From a bacterium (GTDB lineage: Bacteria > SZUA-79 > Acidulodesulfobacterales > Acidulodesulfobacteraceae), in contig DAHVNW010000014.1 in the NCBI GenBank assembly GCA_027319095.1, positions 1 through 45,074 on the forward strand: a stretch of 45,074 nucleotides of DNA, written 5' to 3'. Positions 6,949 to 17,505 of the stretch are shown here, piece after piece; within the stretch, counting starts at the first letter, position 1, and each line of letters starts with the position of its first letter. Below the pieces are notes generated by a model. The model was not told the DNA's origin. It searched no databases and worked only from the letters and a program-made list of their open reading frames with translations. A program made the position numbers and the translations under genes.

Positions 6949-8247
6949 TTACTCTTTATTAAGCAAATTTGCAGTTTGCACGGCAAGATTTAACGCTCCT
7001 TCATAAAGAATATACTGTTTATAATTATGTCCTATCTCGTCTATTATTGGAAATCCCGCTTTTAATAACGGTATGCCTAAACTTTCGGCATAAAATTTAG
7101 CGTTTGAATTAGAAACTATCAAACCTATATTTCCGTTGCCGCTTTTACACAATAAATCAAGATCGCCGTCATAAAAATTAGAAAATCTCCGTGCAACGTC
7201 ATCGTCAAATTTTGTAGATATGCCTGTTTGTAAATTTACCCCTATTTCCGAATAAATTGCCGAAAAAGAATCTAAAAGGTCTATTTCTAGCGCAATGGCA
7301 ATATCTTTCCCCGTTAAATAAAAATGGCTGTCTAAATATGCGTCCATAAGTCTTCTCCTGTCTCTTTTATATTTTTCCGGAATTTCTTTACCGGTAATTT
7401 CCGATAGAAAATTAAAAAGCTTATCGCTGTTTTTTAATCCGCATATATTATGAAAGTAATGCGTCTTTAATCCCGTTAATTCTTCGATGTCTTTAATGGC
7501 GGTTTTAAGGCTAGAACCTATTATTAAATTTAATTCTGCACTTTTAATTTCCCTTAAATCTTGGACGTTTAATCCGCCCGAAGTAGTTTGCAAATACCCC
7601 CTTTCGTCCAAATGGCCGTCTAAAGACAAACCTAAATCAGGAATCATAACCTGTTTTAATCCAAAATAATCTAATGCTTCGCGCAGCTCCAAAAAATCCT
7701 GAGGCGTAAACGAAGGCGGACAAAAAATATTTATGGTTTTTGTATTTTTATTAGATCTTTTAAGAGGTTTACCTTGTGCTGTTTTAACCGCTTCGTTTAA
7801 CAGCGACAACATTGCCGTAATGTAGCCTTCTTCAAATCCGCCCTTATAATCCGGAGTCGAGGCATATATTAAGTTTGCAAAAGAATCTTCTTGCTCCGCC
7901 TTAAAATCTTTAATAATGCTTTCTATGTCTTCGCCGTTTGTCTCGGTAAGGCCTGAAGACGCAATTCCTATAAAATCTGGCTTCATTTTTTCATAAACAT
8001 TTTTAACCCCCGCCGTCATAAATTCGTTTCCGCCTAGAATAGCGCCGGATTCGTTTAACGCCGTGGTTACTATTGGAATATTTTCACGAAAATGCTTGGT
8101 AAGGGTTACTTTGTCGAAACTTGCGCAGCCTACCGCCCCGTGCATAAGAACGACGGCATTGTTAAGTCCCAGAAAAAATACCGCCGCACCGAGAGAAGAA
8201 CTTGTTCTTAACGGATTTATTTCGATATTTTTAATTAAATTAGTCAT
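6949..8247 (-). CDS. nifN: NifN, FeMo-cofactor scaffold subunit
   Basis: NifN pairs with NifE to form the scaffold on which the NifB-co cluster matures into FeMo-co. The 432-residue product starts near INPLRTSSSLGAAVFFLGLNNAVVLMHGAVGC, the NifN version of the cluster-binding region, and keeps HFRENIPIVTTALNES and the Rossmann-like C-terminal domains (GFPIIDEIG). The first cysteine seen in MoFe proteins is replaced (TSSSLG), which is common in NifN. It is preceded by the structured repeat at 8251-8366, which ends at its ribosome-binding site (TCCTCC complement). Confidence 0.92.
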   Translation of the reverse strand: MTNLIKNIEINPLRTSSSLGAAVFFLGLNNAVVLMHGAVGCASFDKVTLTKHFRENIPIVTTALNESGAILGGNEFMTAGVKNVYEKMKPDFIGIASSGLTETNGEDIESIIKDFKAEQEDSFANLIYASTPDYKGGFEEGYITAMLSLLNEAVKTAQGKPLKRSNKNTKTINIFCPPSFTPQDFLELREALDYFGLKQVMIPDLGLSLDGHLDERGYLQTTSGGLNVQDLREIKSAELNLIIGSSLKTAIKDIEELTGLKTHYFHNICGLKNSDKLFNFLSEITGKEIPEKYKRDRRRLMDAYLDSHFYLTGKDIAIALEIDLLDSFSAIYSEIGVNLQTGISTKFDDDVARRFSNFYDGDLDLLCKSGNGNIGLIVSNSNAKFYAESLGIPLLKAGFPIIDEIGHNYKQYILYEGALNLAVQTANLLNKE

Positions 8248-8250
8248 AAT

Positions 8251-8366
8251 TCCTCCTCACATTTAAATACATAATTAAGCCGCTTTGCGGCTTTTAAAGG
8301 CTAAGCATATTCTTCCGCTAAAAAGCAGTGCTTTTTAATGCCCGCGGAAGAATATATGCCGATCTC
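8251..8366. repeat. structured intercistronic repeat, copy 1 (nifE-nifN)
   Basis: This element has two hairpins. The first, 8308-8355, has 12-base arms ATATTCTTCCGC and GCGGAAGAATAT around a nested AAAAAGC/GCTTTTT stem. The second, about 8277-8293, is AAGCCGC-TTT-GCGGCTT. A second copy lies at 13852-14030, also inside the nif operon between two genes. On the minus strand the element supplies the last codons and stop of nifE and ends in the GAGGAGG ribosome site of nifN. Between copies the second stem changes at two positions with matching changes on the other arm. Confidence 0.85.
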
Positions 8367-9703
8367 AATAATTTAAACAAGGGGGTTTTTATTTCGTAAT
8401 AAATGCGCCTGGCTAAACATTCCATGCCTTCGTAAGATGTGTAAGGCTCTAATCTTTCCTGATTTACATCCAAAAAAGGGATAAGAGATTTTATCGCGGT
8501 ATATTGATTTCTTCCTCCGGCCATTATAAGGTCGGCATCGTTTTCTTTTGCAATTTTAATAAGATTTACGGGATTGCCGTTATCGAGCAATATAATATTT
8601 CCGTTTTTATCGAATTCCTTTATTCTTATCTTATCTTCTTCGGTACTCTTTTTAATTCCCGTTGCAATAACTCTTATTCCTATATCGTTTAAAGCGGAAA
8701 TTAAAGACCAGCTTTTAACTCCGCCGGTATATAAAAGAATTTTTTTGCCCGTTAAAAATTTCTTGTATTCATAAATTTCGTATTCGGTTTTTCTCGTCAT
8801 TAATTCTATATAATTTTCCGCTTTATTTTTAAGACTTTTATTGCCGATAGCGCTCACAATATCTATAATAGCTTTGTTGGTCGAAGACATTCCGAAAAAA
8901 GATTCTTCGATATAAGGAATGCCGAATTTTTCCTTCATTTTTCTTGCAAGATATACTAAAGCCTTGGAACATATTACGACGTTTAACTCGGCTTTATACG
9001 AATACATTATTTCTTCCACGGTAGAATCTCCGGTAATAGTGGAAAGAACATTTATGCCGATGGATTTTAAGGCCTTTTTTATCAAAAAAAGTTCTCCTTT
9101 GATATTGTATTCGCCTATTAAATTAATATTAAAATCTTCGAGCATATCTATGGAAGGCGCTTTTTTTCCTATAATATGCGTAAAAAGAGCTTCGCCAGCA
9201 ATCTTATTTCCAAGATTTTTGTTTCCCGAAAATCCCTGAGAGAAAACAGGAACTACCGGGATCTTCAGTTTAACCGTGAGTTCTTTGGAAGCCGATTCGA
9301 TATCTTCGCCGGTCAATGCGGGGACGCATGTATTATAAACGAATATCCCTTTCGGTTTAAACCTGTTGAATGCATAGGTGATTCCGTGTTTTAATTTATA
9401 TTCCGAACCGAAAATCAGGTCGTTTTCATTAATTGCAGTCGTAAAGCCGTACATATAGTATTCTTTCCCTTTGAGCGCTTTAGAAGTCCTTTGATTATAA
9501 CTATTTCCAAGGCAATTTATGGGTGCATGAACGATATTTAAAGCGTCTTTTATTGGGCTTAAAACTATATATGCCCCGTCAAGCGCGCATCCGCCGGTAG
9601 CAGAACCGGGCGTCGCGGTTTTGCAGGCTTTTTTTTCCTTAGCAACGCCGTTATGCTCGCACGCCGGTTCATCAAAATATTCTTCTTTCGCAACTATGCC
9701 CAT
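8318..9703 (-). CDS. nifE: NifE, FeMo-cofactor scaffold subunit
   Basis: NifE is the alpha-like half of the NifEN scaffold. The 461-residue product has the NifE signature ATGGCALDGAYIVLSPIKDA, then HAPINCLGNSYNQR (cluster-binding cysteines near residues 39 and 64), VYNTCVPALTGEDIESA, and the C-terminal YTGGVKSWSL and TSYEGMECLARRIY segments. The last residues (LPRALKSTAF) are encoded within the intercistronic repeat, so the C-terminus has been reshaped by it. It is 42 bases after nifK. Confidence 0.93.
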   Translation of the reverse strand: MGIVAKEEYFDEPACEHNGVAKEKKACKTATPGSATGGCALDGAYIVLSPIKDALNIVHAPINCLGNSYNQRTSKALKGKEYYMYGFTTAINENDLIFGSEYKLKHGITYAFNRFKPKGIFVYNTCVPALTGEDIESASKELTVKLKIPVVPVFSQGFSGNKNLGNKIAGEALFTHIIGKKAPSIDMLEDFNINLIGEYNIKGELFLIKKALKSIGINVLSTITGDSTVEEIMYSYKAELNVVICSKALVYLARKMKEKFGIPYIEESFFGMSSTNKAIIDIVSAIGNKSLKNKAENYIELMTRKTEYEIYEYKKFLTGKKILLYTGGVKSWSLISALNDIGIRVIATGIKKSTEEDKIRIKEFDKNGNIILLDNGNPVNLIKIAKENDADLIMAGGRNQYTAIKSLIPFLDVNQERLEPYTSYEGMECLARRIYYEIKTPLFKLLRSAYILPRALKSTAF

Positions 9704-9745
9704 TTTATTTGCCTCCGTTTAAAAATTTAAATACGAAACCAGACA

Positions 9746-11173
9746 CTATCTTAAAAGCTCGAAATGAGCATCGTCCGAAGTATCGTCGAGAATGTCTAAA
9801 AATTTATTTACAATCCATGTCGTGAGGTTTATTACGCCAGTATAGCCGTAGAGAGGATAGCGGTGAATATTAACCCTGTCGAATATTGGATATCCTACCC
9901 TGATGTGAGGAATGCCGGCATCCCTTGCGGCGAATTTGCCGTGGGACGGCCCTATTAGCATATCGGCCTTATCGGTCATCAGGAGCGATCTTAAATGCCA
10001 TAAATCTTTATCTATATAAACCTCTCCCTCGCTTGCGGAATAATTTTCGAATAAATCTTCTATTTCTTTTTTGAATTCCTCGTTGCCGTTAGAACATAAC
10101 ACATACTTGGGAATACCGCCCATTTCCAAAAGATAGCTTACAAGCCCTACCAGTAAATCCGGGTCGCCGAATACCGCAAATTTCTTTCCATGTATATACT
10201 GCTGGGCATCGGTCATGCAGTCGATGGCCTTTCCTCTTTCGTCTTCGAGCTCTTTTGGAATTTCGAGCCTTGAAATTTCGGATACCGTCATTAAAAAATC
10301 GTCGGTATAATTTATGCCTATGGGACTTTTAACTACCCTGGCATCCTGTCCTAATTTTTCGGATAAAGTCGCAACGGTTTTTTTAGTCGAATATCGCTGT
10401 AATGCAATCGTCGCCTTATTATTTGCGCACGTTTTCACATCTTCCAGCTTAGTCGCCCCTTCCGGATACATTTTATATTCGCCGTTTAGCGGATAATCCA
10501 ATGTATTGGAATAATCTGCAAGAACAAGGAATTTTGCTCCGAAAATTTTTAAAATCCTTTTAATTTCGTTAATATTGCCTAAGGTTGTGTCAAAACCCGG
10601 AATAATATTTATAACGTCTGTTTTTTCCATTCCGGCTTCGGGTTTTTTTGCAATACCTTCTATTATTGCATTGAGCATGTTATCGTAGCCTTCTAGCTGA
10701 GAGCCTACGAAACTAGGGGTATTGGCGTAAGGCGCTAAAATATCTTCTGCGAGACGCCCCTTTTCCCTTGCGTTTGCCACTATAGAACCTAAATCGTCTC
10801 CTATAATTTCAGACATACAAGTCGTCGATATAGCAAACATCTTTGGCTTATAAAGGTCGGCCGCATTTTTAAAACCTTCGAACGCGTTTGCCTGTCCTCC
10901 GAAAACCGCGCCGTCCTCGGTAAGGGACGTGCTTACGGCGGCCAAAGGCTCTCTGAAATGCCTTGAAAGATTATTTCTGTAATATGCGACGCATCCATGA
11001 GAACCGTGAACGAATGACATAGTATTTTCAAACCCTACGGCGCATAATACCGCTCCAAGCGGTTGACACGCTCTTTCGGGATTTATAACAATGGCCTGCC
11101 TGTTAAAGTTTTTTTCTTTATACTCTTCCGTGTTCATCCACTCTTTTATCTTTTTTACTTCTTCTTTTTCCAT
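9746..11173 (-). CDS. nifK: NifK, nitrogenase MoFe protein beta chain
   Basis: NifK is the beta subunit of dinitrogenase. P-cluster cysteines are at C36 (ACQPLGAVLC), C61 (GSHGC) and near 119 (STTCMSEIIGDD). The segments HFREPLAAVSTSLTEDGAVFGG and GDPDLLVGLVSYLLEMGG are typical. The frame is open to 11224, but a strong AGGAGG lies 11 bases before the ATG at 11173 and the short N-terminus (MEKEEVKKIKEWMNTEEYKEKNF) matches the family, giving 475 residues. It is transcribed after nifD and before nifE. Confidence 0.95.
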   Translation of the reverse strand: MEKEEVKKIKEWMNTEEYKEKNFNRQAIVINPERACQPLGAVLCAVGFENTMSFVHGSHGCVAYYRNNLSRHFREPLAAVSTSLTEDGAVFGGQANAFEGFKNAADLYKPKMFAISTTCMSEIIGDDLGSIVANAREKGRLAEDILAPYANTPSFVGSQLEGYDNMLNAIIEGIAKKPEAGMEKTDVINIIPGFDTTLGNINEIKRILKIFGAKFLVLADYSNTLDYPLNGEYKMYPEGATKLEDVKTCANNKATIALQRYSTKKTVATLSEKLGQDARVVKSPIGINYTDDFLMTVSEISRLEIPKELEDERGKAIDCMTDAQQYIHGKKFAVFGDPDLLVGLVSYLLEMGGIPKYVLCSNGNEEFKKEIEDLFENYSASEGEVYIDKDLWHLRSLLMTDKADMLIGPSHGKFAARDAGIPHIRVGYPIFDRVNIHRYPLYGYTGVINLTTWIVNKFLDILDDTSDDAHFELLR

Positions 11174-11271
11174 AATATCTATAACCTCCTTTTTTATGCC
11201 GGCATCCCTAAAAATATGCCCCATATCTTATATTCGTTATTTATACCTTTAAATTAAACTATGACCGTATA

Positions 11272-12708
11272 TTACTTTTTCCAGCGCGGCTTGACTAATT
11301 TCCATGCCGGGCTGTTTATGGCAAGGTCCATATCTCTTGCAAAAATTTCAAAGCCGTCGTAGCCATGGTAAGGACCGGAATAATCCCAAGAGTGCATCTG
11401 CCTGAACGGTATCCCCATTTTTTGAAAAACGTATTTTTCTTTTATGCCGGAAGCGACTAAATCCGGTTTAAGCCTGTTTGCAAGCTCAACTAACTCGTAT
11501 TCGTTCATATCGTCGGCTATGATTGACCCGTCCTCCAATTCTTTCGTCGTCCTTTCGTAATCGTCGCTATGCGCAAACTCGTATGCGGTGGCTACCACTT
11601 TCATACCTAAATCTTCATAAGCGCCTACTATATGGCGCGGCCTTAAGCCTCCTACCAGCATCATTACTTTTTTACCTTCGAGCCTTGGGCGGTATTTGTC
11701 TATTATTTGCTGCATTTTCGGCTCGTAAGATTTGATAACATTTTCGGCTTTTTCTTGAATATTCCCGTCGAATAGTTTAGCTATTTTTCTTATACTTTCC
11801 TTTATTTTAGTATGACCGAAAAAGTTATATTCAACCCATGGAATCCCGAATTTTTCTTCGAAGTGGGTCGCTATGTAATTCATCGACCTGTAGCAGTGGA
11901 GCAAAAGATAATTAACTCCGTGGGTTATTTTCATCTCTTCGATAGAACCGTCCCCCGACCAGTGGGCAACAACGTTAAGCCCCATTTCTTTAAAAATTTT
12001 CATGGAAGACCAGACGTCTCCCCCTATGTTATAGTCGCCGAGTATCGCAACGTCGTAAGGAGTTTTTTTGCTTTCGTCTATTTTGCCGGTTCCAACTACG
12101 AAATCCCTTATCGAATCGTTTGCTATATGATGTCCAAGCGACTGGCTAACCCCCCTGAAACCTTCGCATCTTACCGGAATTACCGGAATGCCTGTTTCGT
12201 CCGTCATCTTTTTTGCGACGGCTTCTATATCGTCGCCTATAAGGCCTATTGGACATTCCGATTCTATAACTATGCCTTTTGCGGTGGGAAACAATTCGTG
12301 CAGCTCTTTAATCGCCTGTTCCAATTTCTTGTCCCCTCCGAACACTATATCCCTTTCTTTAAAATCGGTCGTAAACTGAAAAGGAACAAAACTTTCGACT
12401 GCAGTTTCTCCGTTCGCGAGGTTCCTTCTCGTACCCCAGCTGTAATGGCCGCAGCCTATCGGACCGTGGCTTATATTTATTACATCCTTAACCGGTCCCC
12501 AGACGACGCCCTTAGACCCCGCATATGCGCAACCTCGCGGCGTCATAACGCCGGGGAGGGATTTTATGTTCGATTTCGCCACGCAGCTGCCGCATGTTTC
12601 GCGGCTATTAACGCCGATATGCTCTTTTCTGTTTTTTTTTGCTCTTTCGGAATAAACGCTTATAACTTCCTCGATTAATACCTCTTTTTCCTTAAAATCG
12701 ACAGCCAT
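11272..12708 (-). CDS. nifD: NifD, nitrogenase MoFe protein alpha chain
   Basis: NifD holds the FeMo-cofactor, the site of N2 reduction. The 478-residue product has P-cluster cysteines C60 (RGCAYAG), C86 ([10 protein letters not shown]) and the Cys of [12 protein letters not shown] near 152. The cofactor Cys is in CYRSMNYI and its His in [17 protein letters not shown]. The Val, Gln and His that gate substrate ([12 protein letters not shown]) and the Arg in VGGLRPRH are all present. These features mark a molybdenum enzyme, not a vanadium or iron-only one: there is also no anfG/vnfG gene after it. An extra CGSC near residues 39-42 precedes the first ligand. Confidence 0.96.
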   Translation of the reverse strand: MAVDFKEKEVLIEEVISVYSERAKKNRKEHIGVNSRETCGSCVAKSNIKSLPGVMTPRGCAYAGSKGVVWGPVKDVINISHGPIGCGHYSWGTRRNLANGETAVESFVPFQFTTDFKERDIVFGGDKKLEQAIKELHELFPTAKGIVIESECPIGLIGDDIEAVAKKMTDETGIPVIPVRCEGFRGVSQSLGHHIANDSIRDFVVGTGKIDESKKTPYDVAILGDYNIGGDVWSSMKIFKEMGLNVVAHWSGDGSIEEMKITHGVNYLLLHCYRSMNYIATHFEEKFGIPWVEYNFFGHTKIKESIRKIAKLFDGNIQEKAENVIKSYEPKMQQIIDKYRPRLEGKKVMMLVGGLRPRHIVGAYEDLGMKVVATAYEFAHSDDYERTTKELEDGSIIADDMNEYELVELANRLKPDLVASGIKEKYVFQKMGIPFRQMHSWDYSGPYHGYDGFEIFARDMDLAINSPAWKLVKPRWKK

Positions 12709-12782
12709 TTTTTATACCTCGCCTTAATAGGGATGGATTTTTGTCCCTTTTATTATTTATTTTATTGTCGTTATTTTATTTT

Positions 12783-13082
12783 CTAGTTTTTAACGAGCGG
12801 AGAAAATTTATGTAAATGCATAGTTTTATTTTTTGGACATACTTTCTCGCAGCATGTATCGCCGATACAATTATCCAAACTTTCAATTTTTACGATCATC
12901 TTGTCTCCGTCGTCCTCAAATATATAAACTCCTCCCGGACAAACCTTAATGCATCTTCCGCACGATATGCAATTTTCCTGGTCGAATTCCACAAGAAAGT
13001 GCGGAACCCATTTACCGCCGGAACGCCTCGGCGCGCTGACGTAATCTTCCACGTTTCCCTTAAAACCTGCCATAATGCTCAT
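12783..13082 (-). CDS. fdxB: nif-specific 2[4Fe-4S] ferredoxin (FdxB/ferredoxin III-like)
   Basis: The 99-residue product resembles nif-specific ferredoxin III: GGKWVPHFLVEFDQENC leads into a classical C-x2-C-x2-C-x3-C-P motif (CISCGRCIKVCP). The second motif is non-standard, CIGDTCCEKVCP, with four residues between the first two cysteines and two adjacent cysteines. It may form a cluster with altered spacing. It probably supplies electrons to nitrogenase or to NifB/NifEN. It overlaps the upstream methyltransferase gene by 23 bases, so the two are probably translationally coupled. Confidence 0.8.
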   Translation of the reverse strand: MSIMAGFKGNVEDYVSAPRRSGGKWVPHFLVEFDQENCISCGRCIKVCPGGVYIFEDDGDKMIVKIESLDNCIGDTCCEKVCPKNKTMHLHKFSPLVKN

Positions 13083-13845
13083 ATTTATCTTGCCCCCTTT
13101 TAAATATTCTTATCCTTAAATCGAGTCCGTCCGCAATTATTTCGCAATTATCCTTCAGACCGGCATCTTTTAAATATTTTTCATACTCGCCTATATCTAA
13201 AGAACAGTTTAATTTGCGTCTTAAAGAATTCGCCTTTTGCAGCTTCATATCTTTTGTGAGAAAATTAAACTCATCTTCCGCTATATCCTTCCTAAATTCA
13301 TAAATGAAAACTTCTCCGCCTGGACTTAATACCCTGTATATTTCTTTTAAGGAATTTTGCTTATCTTCCAAACATTTAAACGTCCCTTTAAGTATTATTA
13401 AATCGAATAAACAGTCCTCGAAAGGAAGATTGGAGCTGTCGGCAACGATATATTTCAGCCTGTAATTGCTTAAATAACCTTCATTTCTTAACATGGCAAA
13501 TGCTTCTTTATATGCTTTATGCGTTATGAATGCGACTTGTTTTTTAAAAATATCCCTGACAACTTTTTCGGCATGATTAATCATAACCGGCGATTTATCG
13601 GCTCCGAAAACCGAAGAATTAGGCAAAACCTCGCATATTCTTCTTGCTATATAGCCGGGACCGCAGCCCAGATCAAGAATCCTCGACGGGATGAAGGAAA
13701 TATCGTTTAAAACTTTATCTACGAAAGGAATATAATCTTCCTCCATTTTTATTTTAGTATCGCTTGTCGCTATATAAAGCTCTTCGTCCTGAGAAAAACT
13801 TATAGCTTTTGAAAGCTTGCAACCTAATACGCCGACGTCTTGCAT
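13060..13845 (-). CDS. class I SAM-dependent methyltransferase in the nif operon
   Basis: The 261-residue protein has a class I methyltransferase domain: motif I ILDLGCGPGYIARRI, an acidic end of strand 2 (GADKSP), the post-I segment IVADSSNLPFED and motif IV LIILKGTFKCLED. The C-terminal part (about 190-260) is unassigned. The start at 13845 follows AGGAGG at a spacing of 6; the longer frame from 13860 begins inside that ribosome site. The gene lies between nifB and the ferredoxin gene and overlaps the latter, so it belongs to the nif transcript. No methyltransferase is known in the core nitrogenase assembly path; the substrate is unknown. Confidence 0.8.
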   Translation of the reverse strand: MQDVGVLGCKLSKAISFSQDEELYIATSDTKIKMEEDYIPFVDKVLNDISFIPSRILDLGCGPGYIARRICEVLPNSSVFGADKSPVMINHAEKVVRDIFKKQVAFITHKAYKEAFAMLRNEGYLSNYRLKYIVADSSNLPFEDCLFDLIILKGTFKCLEDKQNSLKEIYRVLSPGGEVFIYEFRKDIAEDEFNFLTKDMKLQKANSLRRKLNCSLDIGEYEKYLKDAGLKDNCEIIADGLDLRIRIFKRGQDKYEHYGRF

Positions 13846-13997
13846 TTTAAGCCTCCTCACATTTAAATATTATAATTAAGTCGTTTCACGACTTTTAAAA
13901 AGTAAATGTTCGTCGATCTCACATTTAAATATTATAATTAAGTCGTTTCACGACTTTTAAAAAGTAAAAATATTCTTCCGCTAAAAAGCTATACTTT

Positions 13998-15858
<1,861 letters not shown>

Positions 15859-15880
15859 TTAAATAAAATAAAAGCTAGAA

Positions 15881-15946
15881 AAATAAAAAAACGCCGCAAC
15901 AAAAGAGTTAAGGACATATTGGCCTTAATCTCAAAAGCTACGGCGT
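15881..15946 (-). terminator. large intrinsic terminator in the nifH leader
   Basis: In the transcript, ACGCCGTAGC pairs with GTTGCGGCGT (10 pairs, two G-U), followed by a 4x4 U internal loop, GAG/CTC and TTAAGG/CCTTAA around a 9-base loop, then a U-rich run (complement of 15881-15890). It lies between the sigma-54 promoter and nifH, so transcription of the whole operon must read through it. Confidence 0.85.
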
Positions 15947-15957
15947 CGTCGCCGAAA

Positions 15958-15990
15958 GCGCCTAATTGCGCTTATGTATTTCTTAATACA
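15958..15990 (-). promoter_or_regulatory. tandem small hairpins, candidate ANTAR antiterminator element
   Basis: Two adjacent stems separated by three bases precede the terminator: TGTAT-[TAAGAA]-ATACA (15975-15990) and GCGC-[AATTAG]-GCGC (15958-15971), each drawable with a six-base loop. This matches the layout of ANTAR targets (paired hexaloops, then terminator). The loops match the published A1/G4 preference only partly: the first has G at position 4, the second A at position 1. A further GGCG-ACGA-CGCC stem just downstream would use bases of the terminator's 5' arm. Confidence 0.55.
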
Positions 15991-16086
15991 TACTATTATT
16001 GGATATTAAATTATTGAATTCTTAAAAACTCGCCTCCGTTATTTGTTATTTAAGGAATTTTTAAAAATAATTTTTTAATATTGTAT

Positions 16087-16102
16087 TGCAATTCCCGTGC
16101 CA
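16087..16102 (-). promoter_or_regulatory. sigma-54 promoter of the nif operon
   Basis: The minus strand reads TGGCACGGGAATTGCA, matching the -24/-12 consensus TGGCACG-N4-TTGCA fully. The transcript start is expected near 16076, leaving a leader of about 257 bases before nifH. No canonical NifA site (TGT-N10-ACA) is visible upstream. Confidence 0.93.
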
Positions 16103-16161
16103 AAATTTTTAAATTTTAAAAAACAGGGCTATCTCTTAATTTTTCTATAAAAAATTAATTT

Positions 16162-16250
16162 CAATAGTGATTTTAATTAAAATACCGCTTAAATTTAAAC
16201 AAATTAACGAAAATTAAAAGAAATGCTTGATTAATTTATAATCACTATTG
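16162..16250. promoter_or_regulatory. inverted pair of 11-base sites, candidate shared activator region
   Basis: CAATAGTGATT (16162-16172) and AATCACTATTG (16240-16250) are exact reverse complements separated by 67 bases, lying between the two divergent sigma-54 promoters. The second extends to a small palindrome AATCA-CTAT-TGATT. They stand 60-150 bases from the nifH promoter and 76-160 from the nifV promoter, the usual distance for enhancer-binding activators. The binding protein is unknown. Confidence 0.55.
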
Positions 16251-16325
16251 ATTAAATAAACGGCAAAATAAAATAATTTTTAAAAATTATTCCAGATTTA
16301 TTGAAGACATTTAAATATTAGGATA

Positions 16326-16341
16326 TGGCATAAATTATGCT
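16326..16341 (+). promoter_or_regulatory. sigma-54 promoter of nifV
   Basis: TGGCATAAATTATGCT keeps the invariant GG and GC with 10 bases between them. The expected transcript start is about 16352, only two bases before the first ATG of nifV (16354), so the message would be nearly leaderless. A second in-frame ATG is at 16363. Confidence 0.75.
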
Positions 16342-16353
16342 GCTTCTATCTTC

Positions 16354-17493
16354 ATGAATAATATGAACGATATAATTATAAACGATACGACGTTGAGGGA
16401 CGGGGAACAGACGGCGGGAATAGTTTTTTCGCCTGCCGAAAAAATATACATAGCTAAAATATTAGACAAAATAGGCGTAGATGAGATAGAAGCAGGCATA
16501 CCGGTAATGGGCGGAGACGAAAAGGATGCTATAAAAAAGATTAACGAATCCGGGCTTAAAGCAAAAATCTTCGGCTGGAATAGGGCAAAACCGGATGATA
16601 TTTATGCATCTTTAGACGCTGGTCTTAAATTTATTCACGTATCGGTTCCTATATCTAAAATTCATATAGAATACAAACTTAAAAAAGATTTCGGACATGT
16701 TAAATCTAATCTTATTAGCATATTAAAGATATTAAACAGGGAAGGGGTTAAGTACTCGGTAGGCGGCGAAGATTCCTCGCGGGCGGATATGCCCTCTGTA
16801 ATTGAAATTATAGAAATTGCGCAAGGAGAAGGAGCCTACAAATTCCGCTATACCGATACGGTTGGAGTATTAAATCCGCTAAAAACATACGAAAATATAA
16901 AAATAATAAAGGACTGCGGAAAATTTAAGAATATAATGCTTGAAATCCATACCCACAACGACTTCGGAATGGCTTCGGCTAATTCGGTCGCCGCAATAAC
17001 GGCTGGCGCAGATTCTTTATCCGGCAGCATTTCGGGAATAGGGGAGCGTGCCGGAAACTGCGCTTTGGAAGAGGTAATAGCCTATTTCAACTTTATAGAA
17101 AATCAAAATATAAAATTCGATTTTTTTAAGGCAAAAAAACTTGCAAAATATATAGCAAAAATTACCGGAAGACGCATCCCCGAATCTAAGCCTGTTTTCG
17201 GCAAAAACATTTTTTATCATGAAGCGGGAATCCATACGGACGGTATAATAAAAAATCCGGTAAATTATGAAGCCTATCTGCCGGAATCGGTCGGGGCAAA
17301 AAGAAAGCTTTTAATAGGAAAACACGGGGGGTCTTCGGCAATAAAACACAAACTTAATAAAATGGGGGTTCAAATAACAGACGAGGATGCCTTAAAAATA
17401 CTTTCCGCTGTAAAAGCCAAATCGGGAAAATTAAGGAGGTGCCTCACGGATAAAGAATTATTGTCTATTTATAAAACCCTTTTAACCACTTAA
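16354..17493 (+). CDS. nifV: NifV, homocitrate synthase
   Basis: NifV condenses acetyl-CoA with 2-oxoglutarate to homocitrate, the organic ligand of FeMo-co. The 379-residue product has the DRE-TIM signature INDTTLRDGEQTAGIVFS (about 8-25), the metal-binding HTHNDFGMASANS and the GIGERAGNCALEEV segment. The length matches NifV rather than 2-isopropylmalate synthase, which carries a larger regulatory domain. It is divergent from the nif operon with its own sigma-54 promoter, and meets kdpD tail to tail with a 12-base gap. No ribosome site is visible before either possible start. Confidence 0.93.
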   Translation: MNNMNDIIINDTTLRDGEQTAGIVFSPAEKIYIAKILDKIGVDEIEAGIPVMGGDEKDAIKKINESGLKAKIFGWNRAKPDDIYASLDAGLKFIHVSVPISKIHIEYKLKKDFGHVKSNLISILKILNREGVKYSVGGEDSSRADMPSVIEIIEIAQGEGAYKFRYTDTVGVLNPLKTYENIKIIKDCGKFKNIMLEIHTHNDFGMASANSVAAITAGADSLSGSISGIGERAGNCALEEVIAYFNFIENQNIKFDFFKAKKLAKYIAKITGRRIPESKPVFGKNIFYHEAGIHTDGIIKNPVNYEAYLPESVGAKRKLLIGKHGGSSAIKHKLNKMGVQITDEDALKILSAVKAKSGKLRRCLTDKELLSIYKTLLTT

Positions 17494-17505
17494 CGCTTTA
17501 GTCCT

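Noticed and set aside
11812-12678. long 288-codon plus-strand frame opposite nifD
   Set aside because: It is an antisense frame of a highly conserved gene, with no homology features of its own.
11272-12708. vanadium or iron-only nitrogenase
   Set aside because: NifD has the molybdenum-type cofactor surroundings, there is no delta-subunit gene after it, and nifE, nifN and nifV accompany it.
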